A stretch of 33,368 nt of DNA. Source: a virus. The notes under the pieces are model-generated. The model was not told the origin of the DNA. It did not search any database and was given only the letters and a program-made list of their open reading frames with translations. Positions 8,301 through 19,500 of this stretch are shown here, in pieces. The DNA lies in IMG/VR virus record IMGVR_UViG_3300010158_000201, positions 1 through 33,368 of that record; one strand, 5' to 3'. A program made the translations under genes and the position numbers. The first letter of the stretch is position 1. Each line of letters opens with the position of its first letter.

Positions 8301-10470
8301 TTTTACTATTACAAGTGTAAGCGGCGGCTCTAGCAATGTTACATTAACCGACACTAGCGGTTCTATGAAAGTAGGACATGTAGGATGGGATCATGTAAAT
8401 CCTGGAACTCCGCTAGTAGCTTCATTTGATTCAACAAGTATCTATAGCATAGAGCCTCGAATTGTATATTCAAAACCAGGATTTATGGCAACATCATCAG
8501 TAGGAGTTACACAAGCCCCTGGCACACAGTACGTGTCAGTAGGATACGGAAATGGAAAATTTGTTGGGCTTGCAAATAATGATGCAACACTTGCAGTTAG
8601 TACAACCGGCACCAGCTGGACCCAGCAAGCATTACCATACTCGGCATCATGGACTAGTATTGCATATGGTGCTAGTTATTGGGTAATTACCTCGTCAGGA
8701 GGTAGTGCTATTTCTGGATCTAGAGTAATATACTCAAACAGCAATTTAGCAACATGGAAAACATCTTACTTGCCGTCGATTAGTACCTGGAGTTATGTAG
8801 CATACGGCAACGGAATATTTGTTGCCATAACAAATAATTCTGCAAGTGCGGCATATTCAACAAATTTTGGAGCCACATGGGTTAGTGCAACAGGTTTACC
8901 AAATGCCACATGGTCAGGGCTGGCATACGGAGGTGGTATATTTGTTGCAATAACAACAGGCGGCACACAAGCTGCTAGAAGTATAGATGGCACTACATGG
9001 ACATCTAGTACATTACCTGGCTCTACTACTTGGTCTAGTATTGCATATGGTAACGGAAGATTTGTTGCAGTATCGTCAACTTCATCTAAAACAGCATATA
9101 GTTTTGACGGCATCACATGGGGTCAATCGTTGTATACCGTATTGGGAACAAATGTTGCCTACGGATCTGGAATATTTGTATTAGGAGGCGACGAAACACT
9201 TGGTCCAGTTGCTTATATAAGCGAGGACGGGATTGTATGGAGTAGAAAAACTGCGGTGCCAAACATAGGACCTATGGTTTTTGGAAATACTACACTAGGC
9301 GGCACATTTGTTTCGGTAAAAGGACAAAGTTTTGCAACAGCTATTGATGCTGGTAGTCAGACTAAAGCAAGACCTACAGTAGTTGCTGGCAGAATTACTG
9401 AAATTAATGAATTTGATCCTGGATCAAATTATTTAACTAATCCCACAGTGACCATTGTTGATACTAACGCTACAGTATTAGCGTCAGTAACTCCATTAAA
9501 AGGGTCAGGTGTACTTGGAAATCCTACATTTATTAATAGAGGAGCTGGATACAATACCAATACTACTACAATTACAATTAATGGTGACGGCTACGCTGAA
9601 AAATATCAAACCGGTTTAGGTGTCATTGTATCTGGATTATCAGTATTACCAGTGGCTGGCGACAATCTTGCAATTACCGGTAATGATACAATCTATAAAG
9701 TAACCTCTGCAACACTATTAGATGGTACAGTTACTCCTAATATACTTGCTAAAGTATTTGTATCTCCAGAAGTAACAGTTGGATTGTCCCCTGCACATCT
9801 TGCCGCAGTATCAATTAGAACAAAGTACAGTCAAGTACGATTAACTAACCATGACTACTTGAATATCGGATACGGAAATTTTCAAGAATCAAATTATCCA
9901 TTATTACCAACTACTACAGAATTATCACAACAGAACGAGGCGGTTGATGCTAACTACGGTCGTGTATTCTACTCATCAACTGATCAAGACGGCAACTTTA
10001 GGGTTGGTAAACTCTTTGCAGTTGAGCAAGCTACTGGTATTATTACTCTAAGTGCTAGTCAGTTTGGATTAAGTGGATTAAACGAGTTGAAGATTGGTGG
10101 AGTTGCTGTCGGCGGCAACAGTGTTATTATTACTCAATTTAGTACAGACTCTACGTTTGTTGCCAATTCAAATAGCATTGTACCAACACAAAAAGCAATT
10201 AAAGCATATTTAGGTGCAAAATTAACACAGGGCGGCTCTAATACATTTACCGGACAACTAATTGCTGGTACTGTATTAATTGGTGGGCCTGACAAAATTT
10301 CTAGCACAATTGTTGAAGGCAACGACGGCTGGCACGTAAGAATGCCTCGAGTAGTGAATGTAAAAGGCATAAATGACGGCAATGGCGGCGGTGCAGGCGG
10401 CTGGGATGGCGACGGGATGGCGATGATGTATTTCCAAAAGAGCTTTGCTGCTGGAAATATAGAGCAATAA
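2353..10470 (+). CDS. Giant modular tail fibre/structural protein A (2705 aa)
   Basis: Start chosen at ATG 2353 with AAGGA 7 bases upstream; the opening (EFKIGRLRYTWKGxW) matches giant B. Parts in order: residues 1-450, seven chitin-binding-like modules (W..G.W....Y..GD.V.YGG..Y.C...H.S); ~470-512, a 'KGDIIV...LPIGQEGYLL' linker; from 515, a pectin-lyase-like beta-helix opening (YYVAPSGTDA...PFKTI) interrupted by one RRDxxYLMDAIIYDL helical unit at ~587; 849-1000, a conserved segment (NGTGIRN...KIDG..H.GG.......RIRATNGNSSYG); 1047-1300, a concanavalin-like jelly roll (LLKYSNSF...GAQLELG) with an inserted module at 1107-1190; 1430-2015, GTTFGG repeats; 2060-2323, a seven-repeat propeller-like region; ~2492 to the end, a conserved C-terminus (STDQDGNFRVG, VPTQKAIKAYL). 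Function inferred: a very long virion fibre binding surface carbohydrate. The two conserved segments are familiar from cyanophage giant proteins. Confidence 0.85.
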   Translation: MASEFKIGRLRYTWKGVWTTATFYNRDAVASYNGKTYVCIVPHTSTDFYANYQNIEPSGEVKPYWVIMLEGTSWKGDWLPNTLYTLGAIVLYGGAVFKCIVNHTSTSTITLANWESYVIVNSTWIGNYSLNHFYKLGDTVKYGGIVYRCTTEHTSSNVVTYPTYVNWEIVDSGIEYRNTWSSTSVAYKINDIVKYGPDLWISRQDHISALPFDATIDPLNVTAIWQLWMPGIDYSAATTWDATIIYQPGDTVKYGGYSFINLKVNNINTVPSTHTQGLTPEWQLLTTGYDFNDEWSTGVSYKIGSVVRRSGNLFEALQDNAAQDPTGLIVTTTYTAAGSSGITLIVNDTTDIYPGMIISGVGFTKGQFVTSVTDSVTLTISQPPYSTIVDNQQVSFAGINGDYWVPLVPGTRWRNRWVASTSYVVGDLAVWVNATYRCIRTHTSDVAKRPDNDVRTYWVVELNHDYYNVLNIKGDIIVSVAGQNRALPIGQEGYLLKSVLGVPTWSNVFQSPALYYVAPSGTDAVTSGYTWDNPFKTIKYACERIAAGTLNSTAKALLKQNKDFIVEEAYGWQVAQAFPQSLDATRTRRDSRYLMDAIIYDLSRGGNSQTIAFTVAFFDKEYGSKFITPAVAIEIVYFISTITQIFSLVTTVLNNTVVGTPYQTVFSQNFGEVTDLATVITSVQSYQSIIVTALTNKNISSIPPENQGLTATLMIKTGNYHEELPIVVPANTALNGDELRSVIVYPKNIINTIATRSVAGSNLFTVVTTEGMGPNTPIQFVSINPVSGFSSVFSGLTAGQTYYVIGTSITSTQFSVSTTPGGAPVTLSNITGQMKIFGGDALKDMFRVQNGTGIRNMTLSGLLGTLTAPNAYTTRRPTGGSFVSLDPGLGANDTSAWIYRKSPYIQNVTTFGTGCTGLKIDGSLHSGGNKSIVCNDFTQIVSDGIGIWCTGPGALTEAVSVFSYYAYSGYFSEAGGRIRATNGNSSYGNYGVIAEGYDTTEVPVTGTVYNRYYEATATPLSALGATANILKLQYSHAGQDYLTPTTNLLKYSNSFTNWTSDGNITLVQSILNPYINQSDAWLATGNTSGTDSSYFAQSVTIAPSGASYTALSGTNITGGGLGATFDIIVTSTQYIVTINDGGSGYVATNQIRVFGAQLGGITGVNDLVITVTELSGTTITNISSDGTVQVGSIQPYTASIFCKQGTANIFDLFATFSGYSTATSKISYNFSTNTITAGNATGGMIPSVFSITPVSSNPGWVRLSFRFYDVSGLNTSLQIKIYPRSQLGNSGYTLLYGAQLELGTRLGFYQRTTTGRYTGYANYDIVGAGSGVELVADELRHNGIYQTRLLEVNTITGGTGYKLATNNAQAGTASSITIAGSDVAGSKDYLGMRVFVNSGIGAGQYGTISNYDATLKIASVLKESFTQLDITASSSTGNIFTLAGLSDVYSLYSNQPVQFVPTTYDTTVTLVGQSSVLVISTIGGQTNTMYADSTAQLTIDMPVRFSGTTYGGVTSNFTYYITSIIDNNNIQVALTIGGAAIFLNNAAGSMSLNYPSNTSYLGGSTTNMDINLPIYFTGLVLSNIVASADYYINDVIDSNNFTISESLVTPTATATTAISNSITVDTSDTLVPLNPIKFTGTTFGSIVPNTKYYISHIIDSTKITISGVALTTVATATQDQGDLITVGDTTGFVIGNPIIFTGTTFGGIVNDRVYYVSYINNTTSLTVSSTSSAVSLSVTATSASIVLSGTTYTNVITVGSSSNLTPMYPVTFSGTTFGGLVTGPTYFITRIYDATHIAVTSSILSVTATATAPTSNLITVDSTAGFVANNPVIFGGPTFGGLVSGQVYFVSAINDGTTFTVSAISGGSAVPLTLGSGSITARTPIANTVLSSASGSMVGTTRASSVPIALSTATGSCIVRTTGPLLIVTTGTGVLTGTSTTVKKSLTSSAGSMVGTFSVPLLGGIVLGTTYYIRTISIGASNTFTITSVSGGSSNVTLTDTSGSMKVGHVGWDHVNPGTPLVASFDSTSIYSIEPRIVYSKPGFMATSSVGVTQAPGTQYVSVGYGNGKFVGLANNDATLAVSTTGTSWTQQALPYSASWTSIAYGASYWVITSSGGSAISGSRVIYSNSNLATWKTSYLPSISTWSYVAYGNGIFVAITNNSASAAYSTNFGATWVSATGLPNATWSGLAYGGGIFVAITTGGTQAARSIDGTTWTSSTLPGSTTWSSIAYGNGRFVAVSSTSSKTAYSFDGITWGQSLYTVLGTNVAYGSGIFVLGGDETLGPVAYISEDGIVWSRKTAVPNIGPMVFGNTTLGGTFVSVKGQSFATAIDAGSQTKARPTVVAGRITEINEFDPGSNYLTNPTVTIVDTNATVLASVTPLKGSGVLGNPTFINRGAGYNTNTTTITINGDGYAEKYQTGLGVIVSGLSVLPVAGDNLAITGNDTIYKVTSATLLDGTVTPNILAKVFVSPEVTVGLSPAHLAAVSIRTKYSQVRLTNHDYLNIGYGNFQESNYPLLPTTTELSQQNEAVDANYGRVFYSSTDQDGNFRVGKLFAVEQATGIITLSASQFGLSGLNELKIGGVAVGGNSVIITQFSTDSTFVANSNSIVPTQKAIKAYLGAKLTQGGSNTFTGQLIAGTVLIGGPDKISSTIVEGNDGWHVRMPRVVNVKGINDGNGGGAGGWDGDGMAMMYFQKSFAAGNIEQ
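2380..3710 (+). repeat. Seven chitin-binding-like modules at N-terminus of giant A
   Basis: Modules begin near 2389, 2562, 2713, 2872, 3050, 3214 and 3581. Each has a Trp-containing opening, then Y..GD.V.YGG..Y.C...HTS, the pattern of carbohydrate-binding module family 5/12-type domains. The sixth and seventh are separated by an extra ~70-residue segment (about 3331-3570). Confidence 0.65.
6865..8330 (+). repeat. GTTFGG/YYI repeat array in giant A
   Basis: Units of the form FxGTTFGGxVxxxxYYIxxIIDxxxxTVS start near 6865, 7078, 7264, 7450, 7666, 7852 and, more divergent, 8230. Spacings of 186 or 213-216 bases (62 or 71-72 residues) recur in the first six. Single copies also occur near 4738 in giant A and at five places in giant B, so the unit is a movable small beta domain. 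Confidence 0.7.
8527..9330 (+). repeat. Seven-repeat propeller-like region in giant A
   Basis: Seven units of about 40 residues carry (A/G)YGNGxFVAxxx...AxSxDGxTW...LP...W. The YG positions lie near 8545, 8665, 8800, 8925, 9043, 9160 and 9280. The S-x-D-G-x-T-W element resembles Asp-box/BNR-type propeller blades. The count of seven fits a closed beta-propeller; the fold itself is inferred. Confidence 0.65.
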
Positions 10471-10489
10471 AATCAAAATAATAAACTAA

Positions 10490-10497
10490 GATAAATA
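10490..10497 (+). promoter_or_regulatory. Probable T4-type late promoter before giant protein B
   Basis: GATAAATA (one mismatch to TATAAATA) lies 30 bases before the ATG at 10520, inside a 49-base gap. AAGGA at 10506-10510 is the ribosome binding site. The same GATAAATA octamer precedes the genes at 28170 and 32727. Confidence 0.55.
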
Positions 10498-10519
10498 TAA
10501 TGTAAAAGGACGGAAGCAA

Positions 10520-13500
10520 ATGGCTGAATTTAAACTAGGTAGAATTAGATTTGTATGGAAAGGTCAATGGACTGTAGGAACTCCATATTTAATCGACGAC
10601 GTAGTAAGTAATGGTGGTAAGAGTTATATTTGTGTTGTAAACCACACTGCTGCTGGTCTCTTTAATACCGACTTGGATTATATACCAAGTAAATGGAATA
10701 TCGTTGCAGATGGCACACAATGGAGTGGCGATTGGCTTCCAAATCATTATTATAACCCAGGTGCGGTTGTTAAGTACGGTGCATTAGTTTACATTTGTAA
10801 AACTGGTCATACTTCTGCAACCTATGTATCTCCAACATATTTAGGGTTAGAGCAAGATTCAAACAAGTGGGAATTATTTGCCACTTCGTTTAACTGGGCA
10901 GGAACTTGGGGTGCTGCTACTAGATATCGAAAAAATGATTTTGTAGTTTACGGCGGAACTACCTATGTATGTAAAACTCCTCACGTGTCTGCATCTACAA
11001 CTGCCACTTTGACAGCTACAGGATTTACTGTGGCCGCCGGCACTGCAACATTAACTTATGCAAGTCAAGCAGTAGCTCCGTATGCTGTGGGATCAACTAT
11101 CACCCTAGCTACGTTTGCTCCAACGGTGACTAGTTCTCCAACTAATACAGTCAATGCAACATTTACAGTTTTAACTTGTACTACTACACAGTTAACATTT
11201 GCGTTAACTGGTACATATACAGTATCTGTATTAGGAACAGTTACAGGAACAAGTCAATTAGGATTAGAATTAGACTCGGCAAAATGGGATACTTTTAATC
11301 AAGGTATAACATATTTAGGAGATTGGAGTTCTTCTGCTGTTAGATATAAACAAAATGATGTAGTTAAGTATGGCGCAGATCTTTGGATTTGTACAACGCC
11401 ACATACATCTAGCGGAACTACACTTGATACCGGTAAGTTTAATGTGTTTGTTAACGGACTCCAATTTGAAAGTAGCTGGAATAATTCTACACAGTATCAG
11501 ATTGGCGATAATATAACTTACGGCGGCTATTCATATATTGCTAAGACAAATAATATTAATAAGCAACCAACTGCTAATGTTGGTGACTGGGCAGTATTTA
11601 CTACTGGATTCAACTTTGTAGGTGAATACAGTGACGCAACTAATTATAAAGTTGGAGATATTGTTAGAAACGGCGGCTATACATATGTTGCTAAGGCCGA
11701 TAATATTGCACAACTTCCTCAGTCAGCAACTGCCTATTGGTCAAGATTAAACAGCGGACTACGTTGGACAGATACTCCGCAAACTTACCTAGCAGCTAGT
11801 TCAGGTACTGTGACTGGTACTGGTAGCGGTGCTAAATTTGATGTAACTCGAATTGGTACTGTATATAATGTTACGTTGACTTCGGGTCAAGCCGGCACAA
11901 ATTACGCAGCACTAGATAGAATTAAAATTTTAGGAAGTGCTTTAGGCGGTATTAGTCCAGCGAATGATATTACAATTACTATTACAACAGTCTCAACTGG
12001 AGCAGTTGCCACATTTACAACTTCTGGTAGATCAGTAACATGGACGTCTGGAACAAGTTACCTATTAGGTGACACTGCATCATTTGGTGCTAATAGTTAT
12101 ATATGTATCAATCCGCATATTGCATCGAGCGGTAATAGACCAAATGCTGATACACAAGGCGATTATTGGAACTTACTAACTGCTGGTTCAGAAATGAACA
12201 TTCTTACCACAACTGGTGACTTGGCATACTACGGTGATAATGGTCCTCAAAGATTACCAGTTGGAACAAACGGTCAAGTTTTACGTAGCCAAGACGGTGT
12301 GCCAATCTGGGCAAACTACGGATTAATCAATAACTTAGTTTATGTAGGACCATTAGGTCGCGACGTAGCATATCCAGAAGCTGGAGCAACTATTGACCAA
12401 CCATGGAAGTCTGTTAGATTTGCAGCAAAACAAGTTGAAGAAGGATATTTAAACCCTCAAGCTAAAATGCTGTTGGTTAAAAATAAGCAGTTCATGATGA
12501 AAGAAATTACTAATTGGGTAATTTATACATATACTGTTAATATTTCAGCAGCTGAATCTACACAAGATGTGTTTACATGTGTAACAACTGCTAATCTAGT
12601 AGCTAACATGCCTATTAGTTTCACTGGAACTGTTGGCGGAGTAGTTGCAGGAACTACATATTATGTTAAAACAATTGTTAGCAATACAACATTTACTATT
12701 TCAGCATCGTCCGGCGGTTCAGTAAAACAATTAACTGATGGCACTGGCACAATGACTGGTACTTTAGTCTATGATCATGATTTCTGCGAACGTGATACAG
12801 GATTAATTGTTGATGCATTAGTACATGATATTACACACGGTGGTACTGGCAAGACTACAACGGCAGCAAAAGCATACTATACTGCCGCAGGCAATGCATA
12901 TATTAATAGTAATTTTGGTGCACAGACTACTCAAACAGTTGCAGCCTATAATTACCTAAGTACACTAGTAGCTAAAGTATTAAGTAACACTGCTTGGAGA
13001 AATTATCAAGCAATGAACGGAATTACTAGTGGTGTGATCCAAGTAATTGATACATCATTAACTGCTGAAGATGGCACTGCAACCAGGGCCGCCGACTTAA
13101 TATCAATAATTACCAACGGTATTCTTGCAGGCTCAGTGACAGCCATAGCAAATCCAATTTACCCTAACACTACTATTTCAGTTAAGACTGGTACATTTAC
13201 AGAAGTGTTACCAATTGTAATTTCTCCGTATACTGCTGTGGTAGGAGACGAGTTGCGCTCAACAGTTATCCAACCAGCGACTGCAAATGTATTGCTGGTC
13301 AACGATAAGGCAAAAACTACATCTGCACTAAATCGTATTGCCGCAGTTGCTGGTAATATTGTTCAAAATGTTGCAGTAACCCCCACTGCTGGCAATACAG
13401 AAACACAATATTTTGTCGGCGGATATGCAGGTAGTGGTACAACTACTACCGCAGTTGGCACAAAGACTTCAATTATATCAACAATTTTATCAAGCGGTCT

Positions 13501-16500
13501 TGGATCAGTTCCGAGTACAGTATTAGCGGATCCATCAGGATATGATGCTGGATATTTAAATGCTCGCAGATTAATCTATGCAAATAAGTCATTCTTGCAA
13601 GATGAAGTTGTTGCATTTATGAATACAAATTATACAACATTGTGGAACACTACTCTAACTGCTCCACAACGTTCAGCATGTACACGTGACATTGGTTATA
13701 TTATTGATGCATTGCGTTATGATTTAACATACGGTGGCAACTTAGAAACTATAGTCGCAGCAAGATCATACTATAGTAATGGCACATTTGTTGAAAATAC
13801 TGCTGAAAAAACAGCGGCATTAGCAGTACAGGCAAGACTAAAAGCAATTATGGGATATATTGCAGTTGGTGATAATGGCAGTTGGACTAAATCTGCTGGC
13901 AACAGTAGTTTACAAGATGATTCTTTACCTCATGGTTCTGCACCAGCAGGCGTGTTTGCACAAGATCGTATCCAAGAAATTTATGATACAATTAACACTG
14001 GTGAAACACCCGATACAATTGAACCGCCTACAAGTTGGGTAAGTAATGATCTTGTTCTAGCTAAACTGGCAATTACAAAACTAAAAGCCGGTATCCAAGC
14101 AGGTGCAACTCAATACATAAGTACAAAATATCCTACATTATCATATAATGTTGATACATGTTTTAGAGATGTAGGTTATATGGTTGATGCTGTCGCGTAT
14201 GATGTAATGTTTGGTAGTAATTTTAGATCTATCAAAGCAGGCATGGCATACTACAGAGCAACATCATCAGCTCTATATGTAATTGCAAATCAAAAGGCAG
14301 CAACATTAGACGCTATAACATATATTGATACGGCAATTAAACAAATAACAAATGGCCAAAGCGGTTCGGTTGGTAGCACATTAGCTGTCTCTAGAGTAGA
14401 AGCTAGTGCTAACGCTATGTATGATATTGTTGCTAGCGGATTGGGCGCAGAAACAACTTTAGTATTACCAACGCCAACTGGCGGAAGCGGCAATGCATAT
14501 GACAGCAACTACCTAAATGCAAGAACACAAATTATAAATAATTATGCATTTATAAAAGCTGAAGTTGCTCAATATCTAAATGTTAATTATAACGCAGCTT
14601 GGGTAGCACTAGGTGCAACTGGCCAGGCAGGATGTGCTAGAGATATCGGTTACATCTTAGACGGGGTACGATATGATATTACCTACGGAGGTAACTTACA
14701 ATCACTAATTGTAGGTAGTGCATACTACTCAAATTATATTTCAACTATTAACACAACTGATATTCCTACAACCGTTGCAGCCTATGCTAGATTAAAAACA
14801 ATAATTGGACAAGTTGCACAACGTCAAACAGTGACAACTACCGTAGGATATAGCGGACCTTCGCAGACATTATCGGGTACTGGTGATACTGTAGGAACTG
14901 CCGCTACCTTTACACAAAGTCGTGTACAAGATGTTATAGATTGGGTTAATAATGGCTATGCAAATGCAACTATAATCCCAAGCATAACATGGGCCAGCGC
15001 GGCCTTACAAACAGCATTTGCCGCTGTACAGGCTAAGAAAGCTGAAATTCAATCAGACACATTATGGTGGGTCTACAAAAACTATCAAAACTTAAACTTT
15101 AATGCTACACTATGCTCTAGAGATGCAGGTTACATTGTTGATGCATTAAGTTACGACTTAGTATTCGGCAGCAACTTTGCCGCAATTACAGCAGGTAGAA
15201 GTTATCAACGTGCTACTAGTTCGGCTCAAGTTGTATCAACACTACAACGCCAAGCAGAGTTAGGCTCAATTAACTTTATCAAATATAAAGTTAAACATAT
15301 TGCAGCATCTGGTGCAGTAGCACAGATCAATGCACTTGTATCTGATATGACTGGATACATTAATGGAGGTGCTATCCCTCGAAATCAATGGACTAACCCA
15401 TCAACTGTTACTAGTGCATATGCAGGTGCAGCAGTATTATTAACTGATAATACGGAATTCATCAAAGCTGAAATAATTGCGTTTGTGACAGCTGGATATC
15501 CAAGCCTATCATATAGCCATGAAAACTGCGCACGAGATGTTGGTTATATCCTTGAAGCATTACGTTATGACTTAATATATGGGTACGGTGTAGGTGGCAC
15601 TGGCAAACTGGCTACACTACAAACTGGCCGTGCATATTATTCTGCATTAACTAGCGTATTTGAAATCGCATCTAGCGAAAAAGCAGCAACTCTAGCAGCC
15701 TATGCATACTTAAAAGCATTAGTTCAAGCAGTAATTACTGACTCTGCAACAGTTACTGGTTATGCATCTTATCCATACCAAGGATCAGTAGCACGAGTGA
15801 GAGCAGCTCTTGGACAAACCGTTGGATCTGTTGGTGCATCAACATCAGTAGGCACACTAGTTGATGGTATTACTAATATTATTAACAACGGTATTACTAC
15901 TGGTGTTCCTAGAATAACTATTACAACAATTGCCAGCGGTACAACATTTACCAGCGGTACACACGGACTAGCAGTTGGAGACGAAGTTATTCCACAATCA
16001 ACTGCAAACGGTCTAGTTAGCGGTACAACATATTATGTACAATCAACACCATTGACTACTACATTTACGTTGGCTGTATATCAAGGTGGTCCTGCAATAT
16101 CAACATTTACCAGCGGTACAGGATTATCAATTCTTGCTGAAGTTGTTAACATGCCAAGCACTTCATGGGTAGCATCATCATTGGTTACTTTAAGAAATGC
16201 TATTCAAGCCAATAAAGCAAGTATTAAAACTCAAATTACGCAATACATTGCTACTAATTATAGTACATTAACATACAATGTAGCTACCTGCGAAAGAGAT
16301 ATTGGCATAATTGTTGACTATATTGGCTACGACATGATGTTTGATAGCAATGTTCTGACAATTATGTCTGCAAGAAGTTACTATCGAGCTCAAGCATCTC
16401 TAGTACTTGGTTCACAAAAAGCAGCAACCATTGCATGTTTTAGATATCTAAAAACATTGTTGCTAGCAATTGTAACTACTAATGCTACAGCAAAACGTAA

Positions 16501-19500
16501 GGTCAAGGTGTTAATGGATATTATTATTAACACTATGATAAATGGTATTGGAAATACTTCAGAAGTAACTGGTACTGTAACTTATAAAAATGATACTGGA
16601 CTATTTAATGCAGCAGAAGCTCTAAGATTAAACAAAGAATTCTTAGCAAGCGAAGCTACTTCATGGATTAATACTAACTTTGGCGGTACTGTTACTGCTA
16701 CAACTGCAACTACTAACTTGTTTACAACCAGTGCAGCACATAATTTAGTTGTAGGAGATCCTGTTAACTTTACAGGCTCTGTAATTACAGGAAGTAGTGT
16801 GATACAAAATGTTACATATTACGTATTAACAACACCGTCACCTACTACATTTACACTAAGTGCTTCACAAACTGTTCCAATTGCAATTGATGTAACTGCT
16901 GACGGAACTGGTTCAATGACAGTAAGATATTCGTATGATGTAGCGTTATGCAAACGCGATATGAAAGAATATATCGAAGGTATTATCTATGATTTAAGTT
17001 ATACTGGAAATTATCGTTCATTACGTGCTGCAGAACTATACAACAATGCAGTTAGCGGCTCAACACTTGCTAACATGTTCTATGTTAGTAACGGTACTGG
17101 TTTAAGAAACTGTACATTGACTGGACTAAACGGCGGACTAACTGAAGGTAATGACTACGGAACAAAACGCCCAACTGCTGGCGCATATGTAGCATTGAAT
17201 CCAGGATTTGGTCCTAACGATTCAAATGTATGGGTACAACAACGTTCTCACTATTCACAGAACGTGACAATGTTTGGTACTGGTTGTACTGGTGCTAAGA
17301 TTGACGGTGCAATACACGCTGGCGGCAATCGTTCTATGGTTAAAAACGACTTTACAACAATTCTAAGCGATGGCCTTGGAGTATGGTGTACTGGTGCTAA
17401 TTCGTTAACTGAATTAGTTTCAGTGTTTAATTACTACGGATATGCTGGTTACCTAGCAGAGCTAGGCGGACGTATTCGTGCAACAAACGGTAATAGCTCA
17501 TATGGTACATATGGTACTATTGCTGAAGGAACAGACACGTATGAGCAACCAATTTTTGCAATAGTTGATAATCACCAACAAGAAGCAATTATTAGTAATA
17601 CTGTAGTAAATGGTGTTGCAGGAACTATTCTTCGAGTAGAATACTCTAACGCAGGTATTAACTATACTAATGGTGACGTTGGTATTAGTGGTGACGGCAT
17701 TAACGTAGTAACTATTACTGATGAATACCGTGATGGTGGCGTATTTGAAACTAGAATATATGACCTAAATGATGGCAACGGATACGGCGGGTCAAACTAT
17801 GTAAATGCTATTAACGCTGCTCAAGGTGGCGCGATAGGTGAGTTAACCATTGCCAACTCCGATGTTGCACTAGCAACAGCATATCCTACTATGAGAATTA
17901 TGATAACTGCTGGTAGCGGTGTTGGTCAATTTGCTAATATTTTAGATTATAACAACGGTAATAAACTTGTAAAAATTTATAAAGACAGTTTTACTACTTT
18001 AACTGTTACTGCTACTGCTATTACCAATAATTTGTTAACGGTTGCAAGTACTGCTACTCTATATGCGGGAATGCCTATTTACTTAGGCACTACAGTTAAC
18101 GGCGTAACTGCAAACACTGTGTATTATATTAGAACTGCTAATTTCTCTAGCACACAATTCTCTGTTAGTACTGTTAGTGCAAGCGGTGCAGCAGTTACTA
18201 TTAATACAAACACTGCCAGCGGATTAACAATTCCATTGTATGCCGCAGGATGGGATCACGCTGTACCTGGAACTACAATCAATAATGCAATTGACTTAAC
18301 TTCAAGTTACATTATTGAGCCACGCATTAGTTACACTGCTCCTGGATATACTGCAACCACAAGAACTGTACCAACCAACACATACGCTTCAGTAATATTT
18401 GGCAACGATAAATTTGTTGCAATTGGCAATACTGGTACTGCTACAGCATACAGTGCAGATGGAAAAACATGGGCTTCAGGCGGTGTACTACCAGCTAGCG
18501 CAAGTTGGAATCATGTTGTCTTTGGTGGAGGCTCTGGAGCAATCGCTACAGCTACAGTAGGCGGCATGGGCGGCGTTGGAGCAACATTAGTTCCAGTCAT
18601 GGGAACTGCCAATAGTGTTGGATTACCCGGAGTGGATCAAGTAGTTGGTGTTACTATTGTCGATGGCGGCAGAAATTATACTACCGCTCCTACTATTGTG
18701 TTTACGCCTACTAGCGGCGGAGCAGGCGCAGTTGCAGTATGTACAGTGCTGAATGGAAAAATAGATGCTATCTATATTGACAACGTAAATTATCCAGGTA
18801 CTAGTAACGGAGCTGGATATAATTCTCCACCTACCGTAGCTGCTGACAGCACAAAAATAACTAAAATGGCAGTAAGCCAGTGGGGTAGAAATTACACCGC
18901 ACCACCTACAGTTACATTAGGTGCTCCTGTTAGCGCAACTGCATGGGCTAGTCTTGGCAGTGCAACCAGCGGCCTTTATTATTCATATGCTAACGTAGTT
19001 GGATTAACAACAACGACCAATTATTATCAAGCAACAAGTTCTGGTACATTTACTTCTACAACACCTATCTTCCAAACAGGAACAGGATCAAGTGGTACAT
19101 ACGGTGTTGGGTTAACTTATGTAGGAACATTAGCTACTGGCACTGCTGTTTTAACTAATTCTGGCGTAAGTAGTATTACTATTGTTGACGCTGGAAAAGG
19201 TTATACAAGCACTCCTACATTATCTATTGTAGATACTGCTGCTAAGTATGTTGCAATTTCTGGTAGCGGTTCAACTAATTCTGCCTACTTATTAGCCAGT
19301 TCAGCAAATACTGCAAGTTGGACAGCCGGCGGCACATTACCTACATCTACAATGACTGGTTCTGCATACGGAGTTCTCAACGGTGTTAGTACATATGTAG
19401 TAGTTGGCGGCACCGGCGCTAGTACAGCAGCATCTAGTACAACTGGTATAACATGGACTACACGTTCATTACCGACACTGGGATCTGGTAGCTACGCCTC

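Noticed and set aside
8527-9330. Considered calling the propeller region a sialidase
   Set aside because: The S-x-D-G-x-T-W boxes are structural; the arginine triad and other catalytic residues of sialidases cannot be identified.
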